Made by a program: the position numbers and the translations under genes. The notes beneath the pieces were generated by a model. It ran no database searches and had not been told where the DNA came from. It saw only the letters and a program-made list of their open reading frames with translations. From NCBI GenBank assembly GCA_002729495.1, contig PBYE01000064.1, positions 28,882 to 92,881 of the forward strand: a stretch of DNA of 64,000 nt, written 5' to 3'. This document shows, in pieces, positions 19,062 to 29,396 of this stretch (position 1 is its first letter; each line of letters starts with the position of its first letter). Origin of the DNA: Chromatiales bacterium. GTDB taxonomy: Bacteria; Pseudomonadota; Gammaproteobacteria; Steroidobacterales; GCA-2729495.

Positions 19062-19760
19062 GTGAATCCTGAACAGGCGTCTGCGTGGCAGCAGGCTGTG
19101 TTGCAGGAGTTGGGCGTGGAAGTCTGGGTGCGGCGCTCCGCCGGGGGCGAGGCCGCCCCGGGAGCTGCTGCAGAACCGGTGGCACGTATTTCTGCGGACA
19201 TCGAATCCGGCGACTGGTCTGCACTTAATCAGAAAATCCAGGCATGTACAGCGTGTGAGTTACATCAGTCCTGCACCCAGGCGGTTTGCGGTGTCGGAGA
19301 TGAACAAGCGGACTGGCTGGTGATTGGTGAGGCGCCGGGTGCTGATGAGGACAGGCAGGGCGAGCCCTTTGTTGGCCGTGCCGGGCAACTTCTGAACGAA
19401 ATGCTGCGTGCAGCGGGCAGGCCCCGTGAACTGGTCTATATAGCGAACATCCTTAAATGCCGTCCGCCCAATAACCGTGATCCCAAACCAGGTGAGGTTG
19501 AATGCTGTATGCCGTTTCTGGAACGGCAGATAAGCCTGTTGCAGCCGAAGCTGATCCTGGTAGTCGGTCGCATCGCGGCGCAGAACCTGCTGCAGACGGA
19601 CACACCCATCGGAAAAATGCGTGGCCGCGTTTACAGCTACGGAGATTCCGGTATCCCCGTCGTTGTTACTTATCACCCCGCCTATTTGTTGCGCAGCCCC
19701 GGGCAAAAACGCAAAGCCTGGGAAGATCTGCAACTGGCAATGAATGCTACGGGAGAGTAG
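19062..19760 (+). CDS. Uracil-DNA glycosylase, family 4/5 type with Fe-S cluster
   Basis: 232 residues. The UDG-superfamily motif GEAPGADED (about 89-97) and the C-terminal HPAYLLR give the catalytic pockets of family 4 enzymes. Four cysteines, 62 and 65 (CTAC) and 133 and 148/149, have the spacing of the 4Fe-4S ligands in that family. The first 55 residues form an Ala/Glu-rich extension. It starts at a GTG just after pssA, with AGAGGAAA upstream, and is followed by rimI after 2 nt. Confidence 0.88.
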   Translation: MNPEQASAWQQAVLQELGVEVWVRRSAGGEAAPGAAAEPVARISADIESGDWSALNQKIQACTACELHQSCTQAVCGVGDEQADWLVIGEAPGADEDRQGEPFVGRAGQLLNEMLRAAGRPRELVYIANILKCRPPNNRDPKPGEVECCMPFLERQISLLQPKLILVVGRIAAQNLLQTDTPIGKMRGRVYSYGDSGIPVVVTYHPAYLLRSPGQKRKAWEDLQLAMNATGE

Positions 19761-19762
19761 AG

Positions 19763-20233
19763 ATGAGCGCCCAGCCTGGTCCCAGCATACCGATTATTCG
19801 GGGTATGCTTCCGGCAGATTTGGATGTCATCACGGGCATAGAAGAGCGGACTTATGATTTCCCCTGGGGCCGGGGAATATTTAGTGATTGCCTGATGGCG
19901 GGTTATCTCTGCGTTGTACTCGATGACATTTCTGATGTGATTGGGTACGCGATTATTTCGATCGCCGCGGCGGAAGGCCATATTCTGAACCTTTGTGTTG
20001 ATGCCCCCATGCAGCGCCAGGGGCTTGGCCGGCAAATGCTGGAGTATCTGCTTGACCAGTGCGAACAGATGGGCGTAGAGCGATTGTTTCTCGAGGTACG
20101 TCCATCCAATGAAGCTGCGATAAAGCTGTATGAACAAGCCGGGTTCAGCACGCTTGGTGTACGCAAGGAGTATTACAAGGCTGTCGCCGGCCGCGAAGAC
20201 GCTCTTGTGCTTGTGTACGATTTCCCTGCCTGA
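19763..20233 (+). CDS. rimI: Ribosomal protein S18 alanine N-acetyltransferase
   Basis: 156-residue GNAT enzyme. The acetyl-CoA binding motif is QRQGLGRQML, preceded by ILNLCVDAP, and followed by LEVRPSNEAAIKLYEQAGF, typical of RimI, which acetylates the N-terminus of ribosomal protein S18. The start at 19763 (MSAQPGPSIP) lies 2 nt after the glycosylase stop and has GGGAGAGTAGAG upstream. Confidence 0.88.
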   Translation: MSAQPGPSIPIIRGMLPADLDVITGIEERTYDFPWGRGIFSDCLMAGYLCVVLDDISDVIGYAIISIAAAEGHILNLCVDAPMQRQGLGRQMLEYLLDQCEQMGVERLFLEVRPSNEAAIKLYEQAGFSTLGVRKEYYKAVAGREDALVLVYDFPA

Positions 20234-20250
20234 GGCTTTTCGAAATGACT

Positions 20251-20655
20251 CTAAGGGCGGAAAGCGCGGATACGCTTACGCAGCTCGTCAAGCAATTGGC
20301 GGTCGTTTGCTTCCCCGGCAATCTCGTAGCGCAGCCGCAGGTACAGCTTGGTAATCGAACGTATATCACTACCCAGGTCGGGCCGGGCGGAGACCGCGGC
20401 TGACGCGTAGTCTGTCGGACCTTCGCTGTGCAGGGGAACCGGGCTGCGGCCGGCGTCAGGAATGGCGAAGTCCAGGCCGCCTTCGATGCGTGCCGGTGAT
20501 ACAGCGGCCGTTGGATCGTAACGCCGCCAGTCTCCGTCAATCCAGACTTCGGCCCAGGCATGCGCATCCGATTGCCGCACCACCCAGTAATCGCCAACCG
20601 GATTTCGTTCGGCGCCCAGGTAACCGGTTACAACACGCGAAGGAATGCCGGCGGG
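20251..20655 (-). pseudogene. Remnant of a TgpA-type transglutaminase gene
   Basis: The frame reads [13 protein letters not shown], then DYWVVRQSDAHAWAEVWIDG and DPTAAV, which is the second half of a bacterial transglutaminase core with the catalytic His and Asp. The catalytic Cys half, all membrane helices and the start are missing. After the core it passes quickly to LYLRLRYE and RKRIRAFRP, resembling the extreme C-terminus of full-length TgpA (about 650 residues), so an internal deletion inside this part is also likely. At about 20646-20660 it joins out of frame to a truncated moxR. Confidence 0.8.
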
Positions 20656-21256
20656 CTGAGATCACCGAGCATTACGCGCCGGTCATTGCCTTTGAGTATT
20701 GCGCGTTCAAAATCCTCCGACGGATAACCGAGGCCAATGCGCATCAGAAAGCGATCGAGTTGCGACTCGGGGAGCGGGTAGGTGCCGATCTGGTGTATCG
20801 GGTTTTGAGTGGCTATTACAAAGAAAGGGTCGTTGAGTAAACGGGTTTTGCCGTCGATGGTTACCTGCCGCTCTTCCATTGCCTCGAGCAATGCGCTTTG
20901 CGATTTGGGCGTCGCCCGGTTTACTTCGTCTGCCAGAACCAGTTGCGCAAACAGGGGCCCCTCGTGGAACTGAAAGTCGGACTCGTTCTGGCGAAATACC
21001 GTTACACCGATTATGTCGGCCGGCATCAAGTCACTTGTAAACTGAATGCGGCTGAATCTCAGGTCGAGGACCGTCGCAATTGAGCGGGCGAGCAGGGTTT
21101 TGCCCACACCGGGTACGTCCTCGATAAGAAGATGCCCACCGGCCAGCAGGCATGTGAGGCACAACCGTATCTCGGTGTCCTTGCCAGGATGATGCGGCCA
21201 ACCTCAGTTGCAAGCTGATCGGCCAGTGACCGGGCCTGAGAGTATTCCACGTTCAT
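20650..21256 (-). pseudogene. Truncated and frameshifted moxR-type AAA+ ATPase gene
   Basis: MoxR-family chaperone ATPases accompany DUF58 and transglutaminase genes. Walker A ([11 protein letters not shown]), Walker B (LVLADEVNR), sensor 1 (VIATQNP) and QLDRFLMRI are readable from about 21185 to 20690. The N-terminus (MNVEYSQARSLADQL) is in another frame: a base is missing near 21185, where CTGGCAAG stands for the expected CTGGGCAAG, so GRIIL is cut from [10 protein letters not shown]. After VMLGDLS the reading enters transglutaminase DNA out of frame. The C-terminal lid and the DUF58 gene are gone. Confidence 0.82.
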
Positions 21257-21300
21257 AGCCCGTCTAATGGTGGAGCTAATGGCGGCTTTATTCTGTGACC

Positions 21301-24063
21301 CTATTCAAGCTCGCCTAATTTGGCGATTTGCTCATCGAGCTGCGACAGATCCCGCTGCAAATCCGCCTGGCGCCCGCGTTCTTTGGCAACCACGTCTTCC
21401 GGAGCCCTTGAGACGAAGCTTTCATTGGCCAGCTTGGCCGTAATTTTTTCAGTTTCAGCCGCGACTTTGTCGCGACGTTTGCGAAGGCGTGCGCGCTCGG
21501 CCGCAACGTCAATCAGGCCTGCCATCGGCACCAGGATTTTCATGCCGCCGAGCAGGGCGGTTGCCGAGGCGGGGGGCTCGGTTCCCTGGTCGATGACCTC
21601 TATATCGCTGATGCGGCCAAGTTGTTTTAAGTAGCGAAAGTGCCCCGCTAAAAGTATCGAATCACGTTTCGATACATCCTGCAGCATGACGGGTAGCGGT
21701 TTGCCCGGCGCGATATCCATTTCGCCGCGAATTTGCCGTATCCCGAGGATAAAGCCCATGATCCAGTCCAGTTCCTCATTGGCCTGCGGGTCACGCTTGA
21801 AGTCGAGGGCTTCAGGGTAAGGCTGCAGCATGATCGTGTCGCCCTTAACGTTCGCAACCGGCGCGGTCCGCTGCCAGACTTCTTCTGTAATAAACGGGAT
21901 GATCGGATGCAGTGCCCGCAGCAACGTTTCAAGTACTTCGATCAGCGTGTATTGAGCCGCTGCTTTCGCTTCTTCCGATGTGTCATCGCTTTGCAGGACC
22001 GGTTTCGTCAACTCCAGGTACCAGTCGCAGTACTTGTTCCACGTGAATTCGTACAAATCGGCCGCGGCCATGTCCAGCCTGTAGTTTTCGATGTGCGAGC
22101 GCACCGCTTCAATCGTGTCGGCGAGCTGTGAACGTATCCAGCGGTCGGGCAGGCTGTAGTCCTCCGGATTCGCTTTGCTGACCGTGTCACCGGCATTCAT
22201 CAGCACATACCGGGCCGCATTCCATATTTTGTTGCAGAAGTTGCGGTAGCCCTCGATCCGGCCCAGGTCGAAACGTATGTCGCGCCCGGTACTGGCCAGT
22301 GCCGCAAATGTAAAGCGCAGGGCGTCGGTGCCGAATTCCGGGATGCCGTCCGGGAACTGCTTGCGGGTAGCCTTTTCGATTTTGGGTGCGAGTTGGGGCT
22401 GCATCAGCCCGGTCGTGCGTTTCTCGATCAACGTTTCCAGGCCCACGCCGTCTATAAGGTCCAGGGGATCCAGTACATTACCCTTGGACTTTGACATTTT
22501 CTGGCCGTCCTGGTCGCGTATCAGTCCGTGTATATAGACCTCCGCGAAGGGCACATCGCCCGCAAATTTCATGCCCATCATGATCATGCGAGCGACCCAG
22601 AAGAAAATAATGTCGAAGCCGGTAACGAGTACGCTGCCCGGGTAAAAGGATTTCAGTTCCGGCGTCTGTTCCGGCCAGCCGAGCGTCGAAAAGGGCCAGA
22701 GTGCAGACGAGAACCATGTATCCAGCACATCTTCATCCCGGGTCAGGGCTGCGTCGTCGCCCAGGCCGCTGCGGCTGCGCGCATCCTGTTCATCCTTGCC
22801 CACATAGATATTGCCGTCTTCGTCGTACCATGCCGGTATGCGGTGGCCCCACCAGAGTTGCCGGCTGATGCACCAGTCCTGGATGTTGTGCATCCATTCG
22901 AAATAGGTTTTGGCCCAGTTGTCGGGTACGAACTGTATGCGGCCATCCTCCACCGCCTTGATGGCCGGCGCGGCTAGCGGCCCTGTTTTCACGAACCACT
23001 GGTCCGTCAGGTAGGGCTCGACGACCTGGCCGCTGCGGTCCCCGCGCGGCACCATGAGAGAGTGATCGTCAATTTTGTCGACCAGTCCCGCAGTATCCAG
23101 GTCCGCAACAATCTGTTTTCGTGCTTCATACCTGTCCATCCCCTGGTATGCGGTCGGCGCATTTTCGTTTATGGCTGCATCAACGGTGAAAATATTGATG
23201 AGCGGTAATCCGTGGCGCTGTCCGACTTCATAGTCATTAAAGTCGTGCGCTGGTGTGATTTTTACGCAACCGCTGCCGAACTCGGGGTCTACATATTCAT
23301 CCGTGACGATCGGGATCTTCCGGTCACAGAGCGGCAGATCGACTGTTTGGCCGACAACACCGGCATAGCGCTCATCATCCGGGTGTACCGCAACCGCTGT
23401 ATCGCCGAGCATCGTCTCCGGTCGCGTGGTGGCGACAACCAGGTGACCGTCACCATTTGTCAGCGGATAACGAAAGTGCCAAAGGTGGCCTTGTTCCTCT
23501 TTGGAAACGACCTCGAGGTCCGAAACAGCCGTGTGCAGAACAGGGTCCCAGTTAACAAGTCGCTTGCCTCGATAAATTAGTCCCTCATCATAAAGACGCG
23601 TGAACACCTCGGTAACGGCGGCAGACAAGCCTTCGTCCATGGTAAAGCGCTCTCGCTGCCAGTCAACGGAGCTGCCCATCCGCCGAAGCTGACGCGAGAT
23701 GGTGTTACCGGATTCTTCTTTCCATTCCCAGACTTTGTCGAGAAATTTTTCGCGCCCGAGATCGTGGCGGCTGATGCCTTCCGTTTCCAGTTGGCGCTCC
23801 ACGACCATCTGGGTCGCAATACCCGCATGGTCCGTGCCGGGCTGCCAGAGCGTGTTGCGGCCACCCATCCGGTGGTAACGGGTCAGGGTGTCCATGATGG
23901 TGTCCTGAAACGCATGGCCCATATGCAAAGTCCCCGTCACATTGGGTGGCGGGATCATAATGCAGTAGGGCTTGCCGTCGCCGGAGGGGGCGAAATATCC
24001 GGCTTCTTCCCAGGTTTGGTACCAGCGCTGCTCAATAGCGGCCGGCTGATAGCTTTTTTCCAT
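21301..24063 (-). CDS. valS: Valyl-tRNA synthetase
   Basis: 920-residue class I synthetase. [15 protein letters not shown] is the HIGH box and KMSKSKGN the KMSKS loop; the large connective editing domain lies between ([13 protein letters not shown]). A C-terminal coiled coil ([14 protein letters not shown] to [12 protein letters not shown]) contacts the tRNA. It edits misacylated Thr-tRNA in this family. Downstream of holC and a small conserved gene, as in many gammaproteobacteria. Confidence 0.97.
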   Translation of the reverse strand: MEKSYQPAAIEQRWYQTWEEAGYFAPSGDGKPYCIMIPPPNVTGTLHMGHAFQDTIMDTLTRYHRMGGRNTLWQPGTDHAGIATQMVVERQLETEGISRHDLGREKFLDKVWEWKEESGNTISRQLRRMGSSVDWQRERFTMDEGLSAAVTEVFTRLYDEGLIYRGKRLVNWDPVLHTAVSDLEVVSKEEQGHLWHFRYPLTNGDGHLVVATTRPETMLGDTAVAVHPDDERYAGVVGQTVDLPLCDRKIPIVTDEYVDPEFGSGCVKITPAHDFNDYEVGQRHGLPLINIFTVDAAINENAPTAYQGMDRYEARKQIVADLDTAGLVDKIDDHSLMVPRGDRSGQVVEPYLTDQWFVKTGPLAAPAIKAVEDGRIQFVPDNWAKTYFEWMHNIQDWCISRQLWWGHRIPAWYDEDGNIYVGKDEQDARSRSGLGDDAALTRDEDVLDTWFSSALWPFSTLGWPEQTPELKSFYPGSVLVTGFDIIFFWVARMIMMGMKFAGDVPFAEVYIHGLIRDQDGQKMSKSKGNVLDPLDLIDGVGLETLIEKRTTGLMQPQLAPKIEKATRKQFPDGIPEFGTDALRFTFAALASTGRDIRFDLGRIEGYRNFCNKIWNAARYVLMNAGDTVSKANPEDYSLPDRWIRSQLADTIEAVRSHIENYRLDMAAADLYEFTWNKYCDWYLELTKPVLQSDDTSEEAKAAAQYTLIEVLETLLRALHPIIPFITEEVWQRTAPVANVKGDTIMLQPYPEALDFKRDPQANEELDWIMGFILGIRQIRGEMDIAPGKPLPVMLQDVSKRDSILLAGHFRYLKQLGRISDIEVIDQGTEPPASATALLGGMKILVPMAGLIDVAAERARLRKRRDKVAAETEKITAKLANESFVSRAPEDVVAKERGRQADLQRDLSQLDEQIAKLGELE

Positions 24064-24101
24064 CAGCGCGTCTGTGTCCTTTGTCTTTTGGGCCCGGTCC
24101 T

Positions 24102-24368
24102 TCAGGTTTCGTCTGTCGTGTTGCCCAGTTTTTCCCGCACTGTGTCTTCGATCAGCTCCGGCAACTCTTCGCTGAGGCGGTCATTTATCTTAAGCCGCAA
24201 CGCTTCTTCAGCTTCCTGCAGGGTCTCGCCGATCAGCTTATCTATAAGCACCCATGCTTTTGCATTCAGGTTGTCGCAGAGTTCATCAATCTGTTTCGCG
24301 CTAAGCCCGGGCCGTGGCTTGCGCGCTACCGCATCACGCAATACCGGTATTTCATCATCGCTACTCAT
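24102..24368 (-). CDS. Small conserved helical protein between holC and valS
   Basis: 88 residues, strongly charged and mainly alpha-helical, with [15 protein letters not shown], a central [20 protein letters not shown] and [15 protein letters not shown]. No signal peptide or known catalytic motif. It sits between holC (36 nt) and valS (38 nt) on the same strand, which supports it being a real operon member. The chosen ATG is at 24368; a GTG two codons earlier is possible. Function unknown. Confidence 0.65.
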   Translation of the reverse strand: MSSDDEIPVLRDAVARKPRPGLSAKQIDELCDNLNAKAWVLIDKLIGETLQEAEEALRLKINDRLSEELPELIEDTVREKLGNTTDET

Positions 24369-24410
24369 CGTCACGCGTACCTGTGTCTTAACCGGACATT
24401 GATCCGGTAT

Positions 24411-24845
24411 TTACCTAATTGTATGTGTTTCAGGCTCCAGGCCCATCTCCCGGTACTGCCGGAAACGCTGCCTGCCCGCTGCTTTTCCGCTCTCGGTTCC
24501 GTCAACAATCTCGGCTATCCGCACGAAACCGGTGGCGAATTCCGGCACATTGTTACAGAGATTGATCAGTACCTCGCCCTCGTGCCTGCAAGCTTCGGGC
24601 GTCCCGATGCTGACAGGTGCGGTGGATTCTCCGCTTGTCTGCCGCTCGTGCGGCACGAAACTGCCTTGTCTGAATGTCCACATCAGCTCGTCAAGCCGGC
24701 TTGCATCCTGTTCAGACGCGGTATGCGCGTAAACAGCGTTGCCCAGGCTGTACGCCTTTTCCGATAACCTGCAGGCAAAATTCAGCCGCCCGCCTGGCCG
24801 GGCAGCTTCAAGAATATAAAAATCGACCTGCGTCGATGCCGGCAA
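24411..24845 (-). CDS. holC: DNA polymerase III subunit chi
   Basis: 144 residues; chi joins the clamp loader (through psi) to single-strand binding protein. The N-terminus VDFYILEA, RLSEKAYSLGNAVYAHTAS, LDELMWTFRQGSFVPHE and LINLCNNVP match the family. It lies just downstream of pepA, the usual gammaproteobacterial order pepA-holC-valS. Confidence 0.92.
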   Translation of the reverse strand: MPASTQVDFYILEAARPGGRLNFACRLSEKAYSLGNAVYAHTASEQDASRLDELMWTFRQGSFVPHERQTSGESTAPVSIGTPEACRHEGEVLINLCNNVPEFATGFVRIAEIVDGTESGKAAGRQRFRQYREMGLEPETHTIR

Positions 24846-24907
24846 AGCCTGTTCCCGATGCTTGTTGAGTGGTTTTTATGCTGCCACCGTCTGGCCAAGC
24901 ACGGTGA

Positions 24908-26392
24908 CTAGCGACTTAGCAGAAATTCTAACAGCAAGGGCACCGGTCGGCCGGTACTTCCTTTGGAGCCACCACCGCGGTAGGAGGTCCCGGCGATATC
25001 CAGGTGCGCCCACTCCATGCCCTCGGTAAATTTCCCGAGAAAGCAAGCCGCTGTAATGGTTCCTGCTTCACGCCCGCCAATATTGGCCATATCTGCGAAG
25101 TTGCTCTTGAGCTGTTCTGCATACTCTTCGGTCAGCGGCAACCGCCAGGCTTTGTCATCAGCCTTCTCACCGGCGGTAAGCAGGCGGGCTGCCAGCCGGT
25201 CGGAAGTCGACATCAAACCCGAGTGATGTTTGCCGAGCGCAATGACGCACGCGCCGGTCAGCGTTGCTATATCTATCAATGCCGCGGGATCGTAGCGACG
25301 CGCGTAGGTTAGCGCATCACACAGAATGAGCCGGCCTTCTGCGTCGGTATTAAGTACTTCTATAGTCTGTCCTGACATCGAGGTGACAATATCACCAGGC
25401 TTGGTTGCTTTGCCGCCCGGCATGTTTTCGCAGGTAGGTATCAGGCCAACAACATTGATGGTCGGCTGCAGCTCGGCGATCGCTTTAAAGGTACCGAATA
25501 CGGAGGCCGCGCCACTCATATCGAACTTCATCTCATCCATCGTTGCCGGTGGTTTCAGAGATATGCCGCCCGTATCAAACGTAATCCCTTTGCCAACGAG
25601 CACGGCAGGCGCCTTGCTTGCCGCCGCACCTTTGTACTCGAGGATGATGAACTGCGCCGGTTCCACGGAGCCCGCGGTCACCGACAGCAGCGCTCCCATA
25701 CCGAGTTTGTTCATTTGTGCTTCACCAAGCACTTTACAGGCCAGTCTGTTGGTGTCGCGGGCCAATGCGCGCGCTTGTTTTACCAGGTAACGGGGCGTGC
25801 ATATGTTCCCCGGGAGATTCGCGAGGTCGCGGCTGAAGCACATGCCCAGGCCAAGCGCATTGCCCTGCCGGGCGCCTTTGCGTGCAACCGTTACAACTCT
25901 AGAAGATTTGACTGCAATGCCGAAGGACTTTAGGGCACTTTCGCCTTTGTCCTTTTTGGACTTCATCTCCGTAAACTTGTAGGTGGTTGTGTGCCAGGAT
26001 TCAGCCGTTATGCGCGCTAGCCGTTCCGCATCGGCACCCTTTACACCTTCCTGCGCGAGGAAGGAGACAGCATTTGTGTAGGGTTTGTGCGATAACCAGC
26101 GTATTGCACCGGTTATCACTTTTCTGAATGCCTTGCGGTTAAAGTCGGCGCGCGCACCGCATCCGACCAACAGTATTCGTTTGCATGGCAGGCCGGAAGT
26201 TTGCGTCAGGAGTAACAGTTCACCGGCTTTGCCTGCGATATCTCCACCGTCGACAACCGCTGATATCAGGCCTCTGGCTTTCTTGTCGAGCGACCGGGCG
26301 GGAGAGCCCAGCTGACCTTCTTCGAAGACAGCGACGACCGCCAGTTCTGTTTTTTGTCCGGCTGCATCTGCCGTACTGACTACAAAGCGCAT
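24908..26392 (-). CDS. pepA: Leucyl aminopeptidase (M17)
   Basis: 494-residue hexameric di-metal aminopeptidase of the cytoplasm. The metal and catalytic residues are in VGKGITFDTGGISLKP, MKFDMSGAASV and NTDAEGRLILCDAL. The start at 26392 (MRFVVSTADAAG) is set by CAGGAG seven nt upstream; the frame is open for another 118 codons but those residues look random. In E. coli the homologue also acts in Xer recombination at cer sites. Divergent from lptF. Confidence 0.95.
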   Translation of the reverse strand: MRFVVSTADAAGQKTELAVVAVFEEGQLGSPARSLDKKARGLISAVVDGGDIAGKAGELLLLTQTSGLPCKRILLVGCGARADFNRKAFRKVITGAIRWLSHKPYTNAVSFLAQEGVKGADAERLARITAESWHTTTYKFTEMKSKKDKGESALKSFGIAVKSSRVVTVARKGARQGNALGLGMCFSRDLANLPGNICTPRYLVKQARALARDTNRLACKVLGEAQMNKLGMGALLSVTAGSVEPAQFIILEYKGAAASKAPAVLVGKGITFDTGGISLKPPATMDEMKFDMSGAASVFGTFKAIAELQPTINVVGLIPTCENMPGGKATKPGDIVTSMSGQTIEVLNTDAEGRLILCDALTYARRYDPAALIDIATLTGACVIALGKHHSGLMSTSDRLAARLLTAGEKADDKAWRLPLTEEYAEQLKSNFADMANIGGREAGTITAACFLGKFTEGMEWAHLDIAGTSYRGGGSKGSTGRPVPLLLEFLLSR

Positions 26393-26598
26393 TTCAAGCT
26401 CCTGACCTAATTTCAGTCGGCCCGCACCACCTTTTAAGGTCATAAAACTTGACCCATTGCTCGGGGAGGCCTGAAGATACCAAGGTTGCGCCGCGTGGCA
26501 ACCTGCAAGTGCGCTGTAGTGTACTTGATTCTCTTGCCCGTGGTGAAGACAGCCTGACCGTCTGTATTCGTTGAACCCGCATGGGCATATGAGTGGCA

Positions 26599-27708
26599 AT
26601 GGGCGACATATTAAACCGCTATATATTAAAGGAAACGGCCCAAACGTGGTTCGCCGTGACGGGCGTGCTGCTAATAATTTTGTTGACCGACCAGTTTGCC
26701 AGTGTGCTTGATGACGTGGCGGGGGCCGAGATACCCAAGGATGCAATTTTTGCGGTTATGGGCCTGTCATCCATCCAGTACCTGACCATACTGCTTCCTA
26801 TCGGTATTTTCCTGGCCATCATGCTCGCGCTTGCGCGTATGTATCGTGACAGCGAGATGGCTGCACTTCAGGCCTGCGGCGTAGGTAATGTAGATATTTA
26901 CCGGTCGATCATATTTCTTGCGCTGGGCCTGGCCTTCGCGGTTAGCTGGCTTTCGATTGAGGCCGGGCCATCTGCCGTGCGCGCGGTTCAGAAAATTACT
27001 GATGATGCGGAAAAGAATTCTGATCTTGCCGTACTCAAACCGGGAAGTTTTAATTCTTTTGGCCGTGAGCAAACGGTTTTGTATGCCGAAAGCATCAGCA
27101 AGAAAGGTGTGCTGGAAAATGTGTTCGTTCAGCGTCGCCAGGATGACAAGGTGATTGTTATAGTCGCTGACAAAGCCAGCCAGCGTAGTGACGAGGAAAC
27201 CGGGAAAAAAGAAATCCTGTTCAGGAATGGCCAGCGCTACGAAGGTGTTCCGGGCCAGCAGGAGTTCATGATCATGCGCTTCAGGGAACATGGCATACCG
27301 TTCGAGGCCAGGGAGTCTGCAGGCGGAGACCTGCAGGAAGAGGCCATGACTTTGCTGGAGTTACTGGAAACGCCGGCCCTGGGGGCCATTGCCGAGTTGC
27401 AGTGGCGATTGTCGGTTCCGATTATGTTGCTGGTGCTGAGTTTGATTGCGGTGCCGCTAAGCAAGGCACCGCCACGCCAGGGGCGTTACAACAATCTTGC
27501 GCTCGGTATTCTTGTATATCTGGTCTATACAAACATGCTCGGGGCATCAAAAGCATGGGTCGAGGACGGGATCATTTCTCCGGCGATCGGTCTTTGGTGG
27601 GTACACGTTCTGTTTATCCTGTTTGCCGCCATAATGCTGATGCGGCAAAACGGAATTTTCCGACGCATTATGGCGGCAAGTTTGAGACGGGCAAATGCGA
27701 ATTCTTAA
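26599..27708 (+). CDS. lptF: LPS export ABC transporter permease LptF
   Basis: 369 residues, six membrane helices around a large periplasmic beta-jellyroll domain. With LptG and LptB2 it extracts lipopolysaccharide from the inner membrane. The opening LNRYILKETAQTWF, the ARMYRDSEMAALQACG coupling region and the final APPRQGRYNNLALGI segment are typical. It overlaps lptG by 14 nt, so the two are coupled. The GTG at 26593 is an alternative start. Confidence 0.95.
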   Translation: MGDILNRYILKETAQTWFAVTGVLLIILLTDQFASVLDDVAGAEIPKDAIFAVMGLSSIQYLTILLPIGIFLAIMLALARMYRDSEMAALQACGVGNVDIYRSIIFLALGLAFAVSWLSIEAGPSAVRAVQKITDDAEKNSDLAVLKPGSFNSFGREQTVLYAESISKKGVLENVFVQRRQDDKVIVIVADKASQRSDEETGKKEILFRNGQRYEGVPGQQEFMIMRFREHGIPFEARESAGGDLQEEAMTLLELLETPALGAIAELQWRLSVPIMLLVLSLIAVPLSKAPPRQGRYNNLALGILVYLVYTNMLGASKAWVEDGIISPAIGLWWVHVLFILFAAIMLMRQNGIFRRIMAASLRRANANS

Positions 27709-28753
27709 CCGCTATATTTTTCGTGAAATTGCCGGCTTTACCGGCCTGGTTGTGTTCGTACTTTTGTCGCTGGGCGGCTTCATCGATTTTATTTCGCAAC
27801 TAAATGATATAGGCGAAGGTAATTACGACCTTGGCAAGGCAATCCAGTACGTCTTGCTGAAGTTACCCCGGCTCGCGGTCGGTCTGTTACCTGTTTCCGT
27901 GTTAATCGGATCGCTGCTCGGGCTTGGCGCCATGGCGTCACATGGTGAGTTAATCGTCATGCGTGCCGCCGGAGTGTCGGTGGATCGGATGGCACGTTCG
28001 GTTGCAGTTATTGGTTTTTGCCTTGCCTTGGTGGGTGGGGTGGTAGGGGAATTTATGGCTCCGCAAATGGACCTCTATGCGCGCCAGATGCGCGCTGTTG
28101 CCAAGAGCGGTGACGCGGACATGGCGGGATCCAGCGCCTGGCTAAGAGACGGCGACACGATCTTTAATCTGCGCCCGTCTATAGATGGCATCGACTTTGG
28201 TGGCGTTTATGTATTCCGCATGGGAGAAAAAGCAACGCTGAATGGAGTGGGCCGCGGTGATTCCGTACAGGCAGAAGATGACGCATGGTCTGTAACTAAC
28301 TACCGGGAGTCCATACTGAGCCCGGCCGGCATTACGATTGGCACGGAGATAGACAAGCGTCAGATTATGGATCTCAGTGATTTGCTGGCGATAACCGCAG
28401 TTCGCGAAAGCAGCCTGACCGCAACCGCGTTATGGACTTACGTGCAGTACCTCAAGTCGAACGGACTCGATACGGATCGCTACGAGATTGCTTTCTGGGG
28501 CCGCATCTCGGCGCTCGTGGGAGTAGCAATAATGTGCGTACTGGCGTTGCCGTTTGTCTTTGCATCGCTGCGCAGCACCGGCGCCGGCACCCGAATGCTT
28601 ATCGGAATGCTGATCGGGGTGGGCTATTTCATGTTTAGCAGAACACTCACTGACAGCAGCGCAGTATTCGATCTAAGCCCGCTGTTAGTGGCTTGGCTGC
28701 CGACGATACTGCTCGCAATGGTCGCCCTATTCGCGCTGAGTCGACTCCGCTAG
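27695..28753 (+). CDS. lptG: LPS export ABC transporter permease LptG
   Basis: 352 residues, the partner of LptF. It opens with ILNRYIFREIAGF, has GAMASHGELIVMRAAGVS as the LptB-contacting region, and six predicted membrane helices around the periplasmic domain. It presents LPS to LptC. The region after it holds only a truncated RDD-type fragment on the other strand. Confidence 0.95.
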   Translation: MRILNRYIFREIAGFTGLVVFVLLSLGGFIDFISQLNDIGEGNYDLGKAIQYVLLKLPRLAVGLLPVSVLIGSLLGLGAMASHGELIVMRAAGVSVDRMARSVAVIGFCLALVGGVVGEFMAPQMDLYARQMRAVAKSGDADMAGSSAWLRDGDTIFNLRPSIDGIDFGGVYVFRMGEKATLNGVGRGDSVQAEDDAWSVTNYRESILSPAGITIGTEIDKRQIMDLSDLLAITAVRESSLTATALWTYVQYLKSNGLDTDRYEIAFWGRISALVGVAIMCVLALPFVFASLRSTGAGTRMLIGMLIGVGYFMFSRTLTDSSAVFDLSPLLVAWLPTILLAMVALFALSRLR

Positions 28754-28832
28754 GTTTTTATCATTGCGGCAACACCTTAATCCGGGCATTTGACCATCGG
28801 ACGTGCCGGCACAGGTCGTCGCGGTCGACAAG

Positions 28833-28967
28833 TTACTGCCAGAAGCCGAGTCCGGCCAGCAGTGCGAGCACCAGCAACCAGTCGTAGATTATCGCCAACA
28901 GGTACCGGGGTAGGCTGACATCCGGCAGCTTTGCCAGTTCGGCGTTATGTAATTTTGTCCCGTACAT
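28833..28967 (-). pseudogene. Short RDD-like membrane protein fragment
   Basis: 44 codons reading MYGTKLHNAELAKLPDVS then PRYLLAIIYDWLLVLALLAG and ending in GFWQ and a TAA stop. The Arg-x-x-Leu-Ala-x-x-x-Tyr-Asp pattern followed by a hydrophobic helix resembles the first helix of RDD-family proteins, which are normally 130-170 residues. No continuation is visible after the stop, so it is probably a truncated relic convergent with lptG. A genuine one-helix small protein is the alternative. Confidence 0.45.
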
Positions 28968-29162
28968 GTTTCAACGGTTTGCGGGTTTCGGTCGTGACTT
29001 CTACCTGTGTCGGGTAATCTTGCTGGTGCTTCAGGTGCACGTCCATGGTGCCCCGAAGCCCGGTGATCTGCAGGACCGCACTATAAATAACAACGAATGC
29101 TGCTTCATCCTGGACACCGGAATATCGGCACTGCCAAGCCGACAATAATAAGGAGAACAAAG

Positions 29163-29396
29163 ATGCATCCTGATGCAGACCACGTTGATCCGGAGAACGG
29201 AACGGAGTCTGAGCCCACCACCGATCAGACCTGGGATCCTTACTTGGTTTCCACCGTCGATGCCACCCGGCAATCCGCAGAAGAGTTAGATCCGGACGAG
29301 CAACTTTCCGAATCTATTCGTGTTGTAGTCGATGAAATAAACACGACTGCAACCTGCCGCCGTGCAATGCTGCTGAAATCCCGCGGTCGCCTCTGA
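29163..29396 (+). CDS. Small acidic hypothetical protein
   Basis: 77 residues, rich in Asp and Glu over the first 50 (MHPDADHVDPENG, ELDPDEQLSES), then basic at the end (RRAMLLKSRGR). No known domain, signal peptide or membrane helix. The case for it being real is the ribosome site AAGGAG eight nt before the ATG and the lack of any competing gene. Codon-level support cannot be judged from one short frame. Confidence 0.45.
   Translation: MHPDADHVDPENGTESEPTTDQTWDPYLVSTVDATRQSAEELDPDEQLSESIRVVVDEINTTATCRRAMLLKSRGRL

Noticed and set aside
28945-29160. 71-residue minus-strand ORF between lptG and the small acidic ORF
   Set aside because: No domain and no ribosome site; it overlaps the start of the RDD-like fragment in another frame.
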